A stretch of 64,000 nt of DNA from Plantago major. Lineage: Eukaryota; Streptophyta; Magnoliopsida; Lamiales; Plantaginaceae. The notes below the pieces were generated by a model, which ran no database searches, had not been told where the DNA came from, and worked only from the letters and a program-made list of their open reading frames with translations. The translations under genes were made by a program, and so were the position numbers. Positions 11,613 through 22,735 of this stretch are shown piece after piece. The stretch is from contig CM048841.1 of NCBI GenBank assembly GCA_026545765.1, positions 72,042,217 to 72,106,216 on the forward strand, given 5' to 3'. Every line of letters starts with the position of its first letter. The first letter of the stretch is position 1.

Positions 11613-12065
11613 CTTTGTGTTGCTTTCTACTAGTTTGTTGAACCTTTATTATTATTCTCAATGTATTGTGCATATATTTTCAAATGGCAGAAAATATATC
11701 ACTGGTAGAGCTTGTTATTTGGGCTTCTACTAATCTATATTTTCAAATGCTTCAAGTTATCTCTACAAAATGATCAAATCTCTCACAAATATGACACAGG
11801 TGACAAGAATAACAAAAAATTGTTTGAAACTACTCAGAAAAAATAACAAAATCTCCAATGATTCTACATATTTTTAGTACTTTGCGGTTATCCAAATGGC
11901 CAAGAATATAGCTCCCACTAGAGTTGGTTGAAGTGCACGTTTATCCACTCTAATCACTAATCTTTTTCCCCGGCCATTTCATATAGTAACAGTTATTTAT
12001 GGCAGCTCTCATATTCTTTTCCTACTTTCATGAACACTTCTTTTCTTTTCTTTTTTTTTAATCAT
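11613..12065. other. Spacer between the two F-box pseudogenes
   Basis: AT-rich DNA; nothing recognised. Confidence 0.5.
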
Positions 12066-13872
12066 GAAGCTCCGAAGAACGAAGACTCGTTTGTGAGGTG
12101 ATCATCCAGATCGACTCAGTGAATTGCCCGATAGGTATACTCTCTAAACGATGGAAAAATCTATGGACCCAAGTTCATAATCTTGTGTACGATTTCAATG
12201 TGGTTGGTGAGGAACACATGACTACTAACCAGTACTGTATCTCGAGGGAACAACAACTACAACAATTTGCCTCTTTTATCAGTACAACCTTAAGACGACA
12301 CGACTCGAATATTAAAACGTTTTCAATTAGCGCATTTTGGGCTGATTACTTTGCTGACAAAGAGATGAATGCCGTAGTGGATAGTTGGATTGAGTGTGTT
12401 TTGGGGAAGAGGGTTGAGGTCTTGGATTTCGATTTCGATGGACTGCTCTACTATGCTCCTGATTTTTTGTTCCAGAGTTCATCGCTTACCAAATTAAAAT
12501 TAAAAAGTTTGCTCTCCCGAGAGTCATCACCGCCAGTTAAGTGGGATTCGCTCAAGAGTTTGTGCTTAACGGACATGTCGCTAAGTGATGAGTCTATGGA
12601 GAACATATTATTAGGTTGTCCAGTGTTAGAGAGTTTGGCCCTTGAAATGGTTGATGATTTGAAACGACTCAATATTACATCTCCAAGTGTACGGAAACTA
12701 GAACTGTTTATTTTTGGGTCTGGAGGTGGTGATGTCGATGCTATATTTAAGATTCGAGCTCCTTGGGTTCAATAATTAGAGATTTCAGGAAGTTTTATTG
12801 TAGCTAAATGTCAGATTGAGGATGTATCGTCGCTGGTTAAAGCTACCCTTGCATTCACTGCCTACGAAACCACATTCAGTGAGGATGAGGATGAGGAGTT
12901 GAATGAGATTAATATTAAGTGGATGAATATGGTGCCTCATGTACTCAAAGCTCTCTCTCATGTTGCTGAACTATCAATCGGAACAGAGCTTATCCAGGTG
13001 AGAAAAATTCTATGATATACATCTATATACGTCAATCTTTCAAGTAGGAATTTGATACAAGAATAGCATTTTCCTTTGTGTTGCTCTTTGACAGGTACTG
13101 TCCTTAGCTAAATTCTATGGACAACTTTCTCCTTCCTTTCGCTGCAAACATATGACAGTCAATTCGCCTCTCTGGAATTATGATGTACTTGGGATATCAT
13201 GCCTATTAGAAAACGCACCTCATCTGGAGACACTGGTCATTAATGTGTCCAATTATCAGGTTTGATTAAGCAAAAATGTTTATTCAGTACATTGTTTGAA
13301 ATTATCAACATGATTGTAATATGATACTGGTAACTAGCTTATTCCTGATTTCGTTTACTTGATACTTCTTTGGTACCTTTTAGTCTCATATGGGCTAGCT
13401 GTTTATTTGTGGGAACATCTTATAAGTACATCGATCTTAACCTCTATCTAATATATAGTTGCATCTATAACTACGTACAGTATACACGCGCACTTAATTA
13501 CCAGATTACGGCACAGACTTAAGTTTGCCTAGTGGGAACTTTGTGCATCTCAAGAATGTTAAAATTGATTACCACCGAAATCCGTGTGCTGATAATCCAG
13601 AGTATGTTGGAGGGAAGTGCAATGACATGGAACTTGTAGGATACATAATGAGGAGTGATGTTGCTCATGAGAGGCTGGTCCTGTGTTCGTCAAGACCTGG
13701 CTGCACCAGGTCTATGTGCTCAAAGGTGAACTGTTCGTTCATGTATGTGCCTCGGCTGTGTTGTGAATTGGTAAGCAAATTTCTGCCTGGAGATGAAGCT
13801 GAAGAATGGGGGATTGAAGAGAGAAAATTCAGTTATGAATATAGATTTTCGAATTATTCAAGTTGCAAGTGA
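12066..13872 (+). pseudogene. F-box/LRR/FBD-type gene copy 2, disabled
   Basis: The region starts with the first residues of an F-box (DRLSELPD, in the frame read at about 12100-12137). It then jumps in another frame to ILSKRWKNLWTQVHNL (from about 12137), so roughly 30 residues of the F-box core are missing and the frame is broken. LRR-type sequence follows in a 225-codon frame (VEVLDFDFDGL, LTKLKLKSL, LKSLCLTDMSLSDESM, LESLALEMV). That frame ends at a TAA at 12773-12775, where copy 1 has GAA in the same context, so one base change explains it. Beyond the stop the frame stays open to a GT donor at 12998. Likely exons are 13095-13259 and about 13518-13872; the last contains an FBD-like segment (NDMELVGYIM). 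A truncated LRR protein could still be made, but not a normal F-box protein. Confidence 0.75.
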
Positions 13873-15599
13873 AGAGGCTTACATGTTATAAATTAGTTGC
13901 CTCCTTAATTATCATGTTCTATTCTAGACGTTCTGTTCAATATGAATTGGTCATTTCATTTGTGCTGCTGATTTTCCTAACTTTATATTGCCCTGCTATT
14001 AAAAGAAAAATTGGAACGTGTAGAGTAACAAAATTTATGGTTCTAAATATCAGCGAAACGGAATGAAAAATACCTAAACGTCTTAGTTTTTAGCATGGAC
14101 AATATGAAATGGTCCTGGAATCCGAAACTATTTAAACTCTTTGTACTTTATAAAATTTCATTTTATTTTTAAAATATTACGATAAGTTTAAAAAAATATC
14201 GAAATGTCTATGAAAGTTTTAAATACCTCTAATTTTTGAGAACTCAAAATATATTTTGAAATTAAGATACCCTGTCTATGACTTCGAAGAAGGGCAAGCT
14301 AGGAGCATAACGGATTATTGTTTTTTCAATCTTCTTTTAATCACCTTTTAATCCACTGCTTTACTCTTTTTCTTGCTTTTGGAGATAACCTTTTACCTTA
14401 TGAGTCATCTTATGCACGTGGTACCACCAAATTCAAGCCCAAATCCACTACTATATGAAAGACAAAACATTGTGAAGCAACAAAGATTATATCACAAAAA
14501 GAGATTACTCTAAAACACTGTATTTTGCTTAACTTTACTCAACCAGAAGCTTTAGCCTTTATAATAAAGATGATTCCAGCACATGCAAACTATAACAACA
14601 CCCTCGTTCTTCTAGTTGTCGAAAATCAAACTGGACAACTGTTGTAAGCTTTGAGTTTTCTGGAGCTTTAGAGATTGTTTAGGAAGCGGTTAAAATCCGA
14701 TTTTAATCGAGTTATCTTTCTCGTCCTGTTTGCCATGCAGTTTTAAGAAATGTGCTAACTCTTCCTCTAACATACACAAATTAGATGGATAACAACCATA
14801 CTTGAAGGGAGGCAACCGTTCATGAAAAGACCTTTCGAAGGGATGTGTCCCTTCCAGAGCTCACTGCGGCGAGCACCCAGTTTTCAGCAAGATAATTCTG
14901 AGTTTTATCTTTCGATCTCTTTGCTCTTTCAACTTGAATTTTAGCACAATGGAACAAGTATCTATGTGTTTTTGAATGTCTTAATTCAATCATGTATTGA
15001 TCATCACACTGCGCGCATTAATTACTCTTTCACTTTAAGGCGAATTTAGTGTATAACGCGTTTAGTGACATTCATTTACAAAATGAAGACACATGTGTAG
15101 GAATCCTTGTTTTGCTAACGTGATTGGGCCCATATGACTAAAACATCGAATGTTTTGAAATTAAGTTCATTCGTTTCACAAAAATTTCCAATAACAACTT
15201 ATATAGAAGGGAGTATATAATTACGATGATATAGTTTAACATTGGTCCGTGTAGAATTTTGATCTTGTCGATGATCACAAGCGCCCATAAATGAATTAAG
15301 TTGCCTCTCTCCTCTGAATATATGTGTTAATTTGGTTGTGCACAATTATTAGTACTAGGGCAGCTAGTATTTGTCATGTTGACAAGGACAAGTCCAAAAT
15401 GAACCTTACAAAATTGGCACTGAAAAACATATATGATTGCTAATTCTCATCTTTTTCATTAACATTTAAGTTCGTACGTACTATCTATCACGCAGAACTG
15501 GAACACAGGAAAAGAAAAGAGGACCTCTTATTATCTGACCGATTTTGGTTGGGACGCTAGCTCTTCTTGTACGATCTTTACAACGGAAAATAAAATATA
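13873..15599. other. Intergenic DNA
   Basis: No gene or clear element was recognised. Short AT-rich inverted segments around 14150-14280 are not convincing as transposon ends. Confidence 0.45.
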
Positions 15600-15776
15600 C
15601 ACCCTTCCTCCATCCCGAAACGAACTTTCCGCATACAAATTTTAAGATAAAATTGAATAAACAAGGATAAATAGTAATAAAGTATGAGGGAGATTTTATA
15701 TTTAAAGGATGAGAAGTTAAAATCGATCGGGATGTCTAAAATAAAATGCAAAAAGTTGTATTTAAAACGGAATGAT
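15600..15776. mobile_element. Probable Stowaway-type MITE, diverged
   Basis: The left end (CTTCCTCCATCCCGAAACGA) and the inverted right end (ATCATTCCGTTTTAAATAC) have the character of Stowaway TIRs, with TA next to both ends. Arms pair imperfectly over about 45 bp. Confidence 0.5.
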
Positions 15777-16884
15777 TATATGCATACATCAATTTCTAGA
15801 GAATGGCATATATGGTTCCAACGTTTAAAGGTGTTAGCATAGACAGTACTACATTTATAATGAGGTATCACTTTAGTTTCAAAGTTTCATTTGCCCGAAA
15901 CGTCATAGTTTTTTTCTCCTAGAAATTTTGTTATGGTTTCTTTTATGGATTAATAGTTGCTTTGCTTTTTTCTCCCAAAAAATATTTTAATATTTTCCCC
16001 TTTCACGGCTTATAGGTATGCTGGCTAATTTTTACAATCATATATACATAAGTATCTATTTTAATTTGGTGCATGCGCATTAAATAATATATGTGCACAG
16101 TTTGTCATATAAGATAGATAAATATTTATGCAGAAATTAACATGGCATGTAATTATTCGTTCTGTTACACACAGTAGCTGGCGAGCCTTCTTAAATGAAT
16201 ACTAGTTGGATCGAATTTATGAATGGGGTCAGATGTCACCTCTTTAATTGTCTGAGTCTGACCGCATTGGCCAACAAAGATTTTATCATCTTACAAAAGT
16301 AGTATAGTACAGACTTCAATCTCATCAAAATCCAACGCTTCAAATCCACCCCTCGAATTCATGATATCTCATCAGTTATATATGACCAGGATAGATAGAT
16401 ATATCGGAGTCAACAATGAAATTTAATACATGTGAAAATGCAAGTGCAGTTAAACTTCCTACCATCTGTTTTACATTCAATTAACTTCTATGTCTAAATC
16501 ATCAAATGTAAATATTTGATCCGCAACAGAGGAAGCCAATAATATTTTAGTAGTTGTATCATCAACTTAACAAAATGCGGTGTTACACTTCAAATTGTAA
16601 ATGTCTTCAATTTTAATCGAGGATAAGCAAATGTAGGTAGCTTGCTTGTTCACATAGTCACATAGATAAAAACTATCTCTTTGACAGCCCCAAAAAATTA
16701 GTATTTTCGAACTTAAGAGTTTTAAAGCGAACTGACCGTCAAAGCGCAGTTCGTAAAGCTTGACCCAGTTTTGTGCCTTGCAGCCTTATTCAGCCCGTCA
16801 CTTATCTAAAATCCAAGTCCATTTTCTTTAACAAGTTCATTCTAGCCCTAAACCTAGATTTTTCAAAGAAAAGCACTTAGCAAA
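15777..16884. other. Intergenic DNA
   Basis: Nothing was recognised apart from AT-rich sequence. Confidence 0.45.
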
Positions 16885-16893
16885 AACTTTGTT
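16885..16893. repeat. 9-bp target duplication, left
   Basis: AACTTTGTT, identical to 17625-17633. It flanks the Mutator-like element. Confidence 0.85.
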
Positions 16894-17624
16894 GGGGTTT
16901 TCTACCGTCAATTAAGGTGTCGCCCTGACTAACGCCAGTCACCTATTTTGATCCATTAGATTAAAATTTTAACGGTGGAGATCGAATAATCTGTTACCTT
17001 TCGCACTAAGTGTTGCCATGGGGTGTCGCTCGTGTCGCACAAGGTGTTGTGCTACGTGTTGCTCTAACCGCCTACGTCGCTTTAAATTATTTAAATATAT
17101 TTAAAAAAAATATTTTTACCCTAACCGAAAGCCGCCACGAAAGCTCGCCACTAGAGCTTCCGCCATGGACGTGGAAGCTCCGGCCACGCCACTGCCGGAG
17201 CTTCCATGGCGGGAAGCTCCATGGAAGCTCCGATCTGGAGCTTCCATGGCGGAAGCTCAAAAAAAAAAAAAAAAAAAAAAAAAAACTGACCAGCTTTCCG
17301 CCATGGAAGCTCCGACAGTGATTTTGGTGGTGGTGTGCGGTGTTGGTGGTGGGAAAGAAGATGGTGGGTGGCGGTGTTGGTGCGGTGATGGTGGGTGGTG
17401 GTGGGGATTGGGGAAGGAGAGTTAAAATTTTAATAATTAAAATTTTTGGAAGAAGTTAATAGTTTCAAAAAAAAAAAAAAGCGGTTGAAGTCGATACAGA
17501 GCAATGGTTGAGGGCGACACAGAGCAACGGTTTAGAGCGATACCGAGAAACGGACACGTGTCAGATGTTGATACATTGACTGACAATAGTCAGGGCGACA
17601 CCTTGACTGACGGTAGAAAACCTG
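16894..17624. mobile_element. Non-autonomous Mutator-like element, 731 bp
   Basis: The TIRs are about 40 bp or more: the left begins GGGGTTTTCTACCGTCA, the inverted right begins CAGGTTTTCTACCGTCA, and both continue AAGGTGTCGCCCTGACTA. They are flanked by a perfect 9-bp direct repeat, the hallmark of Mutator-like insertion. The interior has no transposase. It contains repeated direct and inverted copies of GGAGCTTCCATGGC/GGAAGCTCC (17150-17310), long A runs and a GGTGG-rich stretch. Open frames of 86 and 103 codons inside are low-complexity and not taken as genes. Confidence 0.9.
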
Positions 17625-17633
17625 AACTTTGTT
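17625..17633. repeat. 9-bp target duplication, right
   Basis: AACTTTGTT, the partner of 16885-16893. Confidence 0.85.
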
Positions 17634-18101
17634 TTCGAGCGTAAAACTTTCTGCACAGCGCAGTCAACTTCTAAAATCTTATTCCGGTTCGTTAACTGTC
17701 CGATCAAGCTGAAGTTTGGAGAGAAGGTTGATAACATACCATTCTATACTTTTACCGGACGGATCACCATGTTGATGTCCGAGTCATCCAGAATCTGATG
17801 TCGAACAGAGGGCTATTTTTTCAACCCTTGTTCAATTCTTACCCCTCTTGTTCGTTTCTCAAGGCAAGTTCCCCTAAGGCCCATTCACAATTATTTTGTT
17901 TTGTAATCTATTCTATGATATGTGATTGATGCAAGTTCCTTTAGGATTTTGTGCACGGTTCTTCTATGGTGTTCATGTTTTAAGATAATTGATAATTTGA
18001 TATATGTGTTTGTTGCCTGTTCCAAAATGTTTGTTCATGTTCATGCCATTAATAGTGAAAGTATAATATCATGTGTTCTGCCCACCCGTCGTCCTCCGCC
18101 C
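17634..18101. other. Intergenic DNA before the inhibitor-gene fragment
   Basis: It may include old leader or intron sequence of the fragment that follows. Nothing firm was seen. Confidence 0.35.
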
Positions 18102-18234
18102 ATCATCTGAAGCCTTTGGCGACTGATTCAACACCATCATCTGAAGCCAAGGTGCACATCGTTTACACTGAGAAATAAGAGGGACAGGAGCCAGAGGAGT
18201 TTAACATCAGGACTCTTGCTTCTGTTCTTGGCAG
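18102..18234 (+). pseudogene. First-exon fragment of a subtilisin-propeptide-like (inhibitor I9) gene
   Basis: In one frame the sequence reads SSEAKVHIVYTEK, a stop, then EGQEPEEFNIRTLASVLG, and ends at a GT splice donor (18235). This matches the start of the I9 domain of small plant proteins related to subtilisin propeptides (SPI-1 type), which inhibit or chaperone subtilases. The family's next exon normally starts SEDAAKEA; I did not find it. An in-frame TAA (about 18176-18178) replaces a sense codon. ATCATCTGAAGCC occurs twice just upstream. I read it as a stranded gene fragment. Confidence 0.55.
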
Positions 18235-18393
18235 GTTATTTCTTTTTCTTTTTCCCATTTCAGTTTTTATTCCGTTTCTTATGAATTTGGGTATTGTATT
18301 GTAAAGTTTCATTCTTGTGCGATCTCGTGAATTATAAATGAGTTGCTTAGCATACTGTGTTTGGAGTTTTTTTTGGCTTTTTTTTTAATTAAA

Positions 18394-18512
18394 TTCGGTT
18401 CTGGTCGGTCCTGGACCGGACCGATCCGGTCCTCGGGCCAAGGAAAACTTAAAATTTTAGGCCGGTCTTTTTCGGTTTGGTCTCGGTTCGGGCCGGTTCT
18501 GGCCCGATGCTC
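18394..18512. repeat. Degenerate GGTCCGG/CGGTT-rich repeat
   Basis: A GC-rich island of imperfect CGGTC, GGTCC and GGCCGG repeats in AT-rich DNA. Such CGGTT-type tracts are common in plant repeats. No coding function was seen. Confidence 0.5.
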
Positions 18513-18899
18513 ACCTCTATCCCTGCCTATGCTAAGCTAGGGGTAATTGGTTTGTTCCACTTATTTATCTGCTTGAATTTATGATTACTGATGGATGCTA
18601 GTTGGTCCAATCCTTCTGTTCAATTTTATATATGGAACTCTCTGTAAGGTTTTAATATGGTTCTATGTCTCTTAAACTTGCTTAGTATAAATGTGATACT
18701 TTCTTGATGACCAGTGAACATGTTATATACTTACAAGTTCTTTGATGTGATGTGATGATTATGCACATACATTAGTCCATTCATTCATGAATTAGAGTGT
18801 AAAAGCATGCATTCACTTTAACAAGATGTTAACGGTTTAAAGTAAAGAATGGCTTTCAAGTTAAAGATAAGTAGAGGGGCTCGTAGGAAAATATCATGG

Positions 18900-19631
18900 T
18901 ATTTGTGGCGCAATTATTAGTTCATGTTCAGCGGATAGGGACCAAGGTCCTGAGGCCGTCAGATTTTATTTATTCAACGGATTGGGCCACGAAAGTGACC
19001 TGAGGCCGGCAGATAGCCACCATGGTCAGGGTAGGAACCTACGAACGACGCCAAGTGAGCTCGCGATCATGTTATGTTTTAAGACATTTAAAGATAAAGC
19101 TTCAAGATAAGTTTCAAGTTCAAGTTTAAGTTAAGAGTTTTTCAAGAAGATCAAGTTCAAGTGTTAAAAGTCAGGTCAAGTCAGGTCATAGGGTTGCATT
19201 GCATTAAGGAAGATTAAAAGATTTAAAATACTTGAAGATAGAACCTTAAGTTATGGCACGTGCATGAAATTTGCTCAGTCAAGTGGTCACGACTGACCCT
19301 TGCTAAAATATAAATTTTAGGTACTTGAAGCCGAGCTGATCGGAGTGGCGAGCGTTGCCGGAGCAGTGATCTTTACCAGAAGCGTCTTACAACTTTCAAT
19401 TTAATGTATTTAGAAATTTGTATCAAAGCTTTGATGATTTAAAGTTCCGCTGCATTATTTTACTAGTTCACGAATTAGTATCAAGAATTTCCATGTCAAG
19501 TATAAGGACGCATAATGCGTCGTATTACGTTTTAAATTTTTATATTTCAAGTTCGTCGAATTTTCAAGATCACGAACTAACGTGAGTCATATTTTCTTTA
19601 GTTAATATTTTTTAAAAATCGGGCCACTACA
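18900..19631. repeat. Probable Gypsy-type LTR or solo LTR, left end undefined
   Basis: The stretch has the look of plant chromovirus-type LTRs: a GC-richer middle (18930-19080, with repeated CCTGAGGCCG), CAAGTTCAAGTT tracts, a block with GAGCTGATCGGAGTGGCGAG (about 19330-19350), and an end in CGGGCCACTACA. I could not fix the left border or a target duplication. Confidence 0.35.
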
Positions 19632-20154
19632 ATCTTTGTCTTTCACATTGATAAGCTACACTCTCGTGCATGTTCTGATTGATTAACAAAACAAATCACA
19701 TGCTGAGGGAAAGATATTTGTTTGCTAGCTGAAATAATACATGACAAACAAGACTGAAATTGAATGTGAAACAAGAAATTAAATGAAATCGCTCAACATT
19801 ATTACTATAGATGATAGAGAGGGAAAGATGATTAGCTAATTCACCAGTCGGCTTGTCCAAGATGATTCGGGTTTAGATCGAATAATAGCGTGGGACCGTG
19901 TTTGAACGATACAATTGCAAAAATTTCAGATATCACGATTTTGGGATAAAAAATGCAATTACTTTTCTAGGACCATACTCAGCCCCACCTTTCTAATTTA
20001 CAATTAGTATTTAATGGTAAATTTGAAAGTTACAATTAGTATTTAATGGTAAATTTGAAAGTCTAACTATATAAGCTAGCATGTAACATTTCAAATGTAA
20101 TGAACTGAAATACACTGTACTATCTTATTTAATTATTTGTATTTCTCTTGTGAA
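19632..20154. other. Intergenic DNA
   Basis: Contains a short direct duplication of AATTAGTATTTAATGGTAAA at about 20002-20052. Otherwise nothing was recognised. Confidence 0.4.
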
Positions 20155-20534
20155 AAGTGAAGCCAAAAGCAATAGCGTAGCTGATGTTTTGTCCAAATAT
20201 GGCAGTGGTACTCTAGTTTGATGTAGTAATATGCAAGCTTAGGCTATGTTATTTTCAACTGAACTGAAACTGAAATTAATTGAACTGAATTGAAGAAATT
20301 ATTGTGTAATAATAATAATAATTATATGATGGTATATATAATCACAATTAAAAAAATATATTATTTTTGTCATCTTTCTCACATTATTCCTACTCTTTTT
20401 TCTGTCACTTTACATTTTTATTTATTATTGTATAACAAACTTTAAAACCAACCGCGTGGAAAACAATATGAGAATGATAACTCGATTAAAATCGAATTTT
20501 AATCGTCGTATAAACTGTCTTTGTCTAGTTTTGC

Positions 20535-20710
20535 AACATGATATCAATGTACAAGGTGGAGTGGATAATGATTTATTGAACCCGACAAGGAAAGAAACGA
20601 TGAACATGGTGCGCAAGGAGATAACATTGAGAATTTGGCGCTCTATTCCAGGCAATATAGAGCCCGAGGAAGATAATATAGAGTCCGATGAATATAATAT
20701 GGAGGAATAA
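20535..20710 (+). pseudogene. Harbinger transposase C-terminal remnant, copy 1
   Basis: The frame reads LQHDINVQGGVDNDLLNPTR and RKEITLRIWRSIP, then an acidic tail and a stop at 20708-20710. It matches the end of the copy at 21335-21610, but the upstream LHNF-type motif has been replaced by unrelated sequence. Confidence 0.6.
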
Positions 20711-20966
20711 ATGCCATTTTTCAATATTTGTGATATATAATATTATTTTTATAAAGTTTGGTCCGACTTTTGGTTTGGTTTAACTTGTTTTGGAGTTTTT
20801 GAACATGTAGATTTTTTGTTAGTTCAAATTGTAACTATACTCTTTATTTCATTGATCTACTAAAAGTCGTATTAAAAAGAAAGAAAGAAAAAAAGTTGAA
20901 ATAACTCAATTGGATAAATTTTCTTATTTTTCTCGTACAAAAGATCGGATGTGTAAATAAATGATA

Positions 20967-20967
20967 A

Positions 20968-21042
<75 letters not shown>

Positions 21043-21059
21043 AACAACAACAACAACAA
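20967..21059. repeat. (AAT)n(ATT)n(ACA)n microsatellite, copy 1
   Basis: About eleven AAT units directly followed by about thirteen ATT units, then ACA units. The AAT and ATT halves are reverse complements and could form a hairpin. Confidence 0.95.
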
Positions 21060-21334
21060 TATGAATTTAATGAATCGAATCGAATCAAGACGAAATGAAT
21101 CGAATGGAATCGAAATTCTATCGAATCGAATGGAATCGAATCGAATCGAATCAAGAAATTATTGTGTAATAATAATAACAATTATATGATGGTATATATA
21201 ATCACAATTAAAAAAATATATTATTTTTGTCATCTTTCTCACATTCTTCCTACTCTTTTTTCTGTCATTTTACATTTTTATTTATTATTGTATAACAAAC
21301 TTTAAAACCTACCGCGTGGAAGGTACTTTATACG

Positions 21335-21610
21335 ATGCCTCAAATGGAAGACACATATCAAATATACGTGATTGTTGCTACCTTCACTCTGCATAATTTT
21401 ATGCGCATGTGTAAACTTGAAATACCAGTTTTGCAACATGATATCAATGTCGAAGGTGGAGTGGATAATGATTTATTGAACCCAACAAGGAAAGAAACGA
21501 TGAACAGGGTGCGCAAGGAGATGACATTGAGAATTTGGCGCTCTATTCCAGGCAATATAGAGCCCGAGGAAGATAATATAGAGCCCGAGGAAGATAATAT
21601 AGAGGAATAA
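21335..21610 (+). pseudogene. Harbinger transposase C-terminal remnant, copy 2
   Basis: A 91-codon frame begins MPQMEDTYQIYVIVATFTLH and continues NFMRMC. It matches the conserved IVIACMTLHNFIR end of the DDE_Tnp_4 nuclease domain of PIF/Harbinger (HARBI1-like) transposases. It is followed by RKEMTLRIWRSIP and acidic GNIEPEEDNIE repeats. The catalytic Asp and Glu residues lie upstream in this family and are absent here. It cannot be an active transposase. Confidence 0.65.
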
Positions 21611-21860
21611 ATGCCATTTTTCAATATTTGTGATATATAATATTGTTTTTATAAAGTTTGGTCCGATTTTTTGTTTGGTTTAATTTGTTTTGGAGTTTTT
21701 GAACATGTAGATTTTTTGTTAGTTCAAATTGTAACTATACTCTTTATTTCATTGATCTACTAAAAGTCGTATTAAAAAGAAAGAAAGAAAAAAAGTTGAA
21801 AATAACTCAATTGAATAAATTTTCTTATTTTCCTCGTACAAAAGATCGGGTGTGTAAATA

Positions 21861-21868
21861 AATAATAA

Positions 21869-21923
<55 letters not shown>

Positions 21924-21963
21924 ACAATAACAACAACAACAACAATAATAATAATAATAATAT
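21861..21963. repeat. (AAT)n(ATT)n(ACA)n microsatellite, copy 2
   Basis: Same architecture as copy 1, with fewer ATT units and an extra AAT run at the end. Confidence 0.95.
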
Positions 21964-22363
21964 GAATTTAATGAATCGAATGAGTTGAGCGAAGGCAGTG
22001 AATGAAATGAATCGAATCGAATCGAATTGAATGAAACTGAATCGAATAAATGAACTGAACTGAATGAGTTTTCAGTTGAAAATAACATAGCCTTACATCG
22101 CAAGTAGCTAATCCTATTTTGTGGAGTCCAAGTGTTTTGGATGCTTGTACGATCCATCTTGGCTTTATGTTTTAATTTGTGAAAACTTAACTTTATCTAC
22201 TTCCCGACTCATATTTGTGGCATCGAGCTCGGCTAGTTGTAATGTTTATCTTGAACTAATGCATCTTTGACCTTTAAAAAAAAAAATTGAAGCTGAAAGA
22301 TGATGATTAGAAGTTGAGAACTGTTCCACATGTATCATACATATACAACCAAATTAACAATTA

Positions 22364-22620
22364 CCCCCTCCCTTACAAACAAATATTTCCATTTTATTAT
22401 TTTGCGGTTAACTGTCTTAAACTTTAACTGCAAATTACTCTTAAACTATAAAAGTAAATAATTTAATAAAATCATATAATGAAAATTTAATTATTAAATT
22501 TTTATTATATGATTTTATTAAATTATTTACTATTATAGTTTAATAGTAATTCGCGGTTAAAGTCGAAGATAGTTAACCAGTTAAAGTCAAAATGAAAAGA
22601 TTTCATTGGAACGGAGAGAG
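22364..22620. mobile_element. Stowaway MITE just downstream of the IDD gene
   Basis: A 257-bp foldback. The left end starts CCCCCTCCCTTACAAACAAA, the right end is the inverse of CTCTCTCCGTTCCAATGAAA, and TA flanks both (22362-22363, 22621-22622). The arms pair over most of their length around the centre near 22490. It ends 115 bp past the IDD stop codon, so it probably lies in or next to that gene's 3' UTR. Confidence 0.8.
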
Positions 22621-22735
22621 TAATAATAGCAGATCGAGCACATATAGAGTTGGACAGGAAGCTAATTATGACAGAATGAAATAATAATCAAAATTAAGGT
22701 ATTGATTTTATGCATGATGCTTTGCGCGGGAGCGA

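Larger units (their letters stand above)
20293..21975. repeat. Tandem duplication, period about 860-900 bp
   Basis: Copy 1 starts near 20293 and copy 2 near 21153, both with GAAATTATTGTGTAATAATA. Most positions match through the (AAT)n tract. Around 20450-20530 against 21310-21430 the copies differ: copy 2 keeps about 40 bp more and extra coding sequence. Confidence 0.9.
20242..22092. mobile_element. PIF/Harbinger element, internally duplicated, 1.85 kb
   Basis: The TIRs are perfect over 22 bp and start GGCTATGTTATTTTCAACTG at 20242, with the reverse complement ending at 22092. TTA target duplications lie at 20239-20241 and 22093-22095. This TSD and TIR combination is diagnostic for PIF/Harbinger. 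The interior is two tandem copies of a unit of roughly 0.86-0.9 kb. Each unit has a remnant of transposase C-terminal coding sequence, a 3' UTR-like AT-rich stretch, an (AAT)n(ATT)n tract and GAATCGAATC repeats. Most of the transposase is absent, so the element depends on one elsewhere. Confidence 0.9.
20155..22175 (+). pseudogene. RNase-H-like C-terminal relic split by a Harbinger insertion
   Basis: Before the insertion (20155-20220) one frame reads SNSVADVLSKYGSGTL, like the REAN-VAD-LAK-G end of RNase H domains in plant LINEs and related host proteins. After it (about 22115-22175) a frame reads SPSVLDACTIHLGFMF and then stops, like the usual tail. The pieces are short and interrupted by stops, so the reading is tentative. 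Confidence 0.35.

Noticed and set aside
17010..17425. Open frames of 103 and 86 codons
   Set aside because: They lie inside the Mutator-like element and follow from its repeats and A-run.
20844..21059. Leu/Ile-rich membrane-like open frame
   Set aside because: Produced by the (AAT)n(ATT)n microsatellite.
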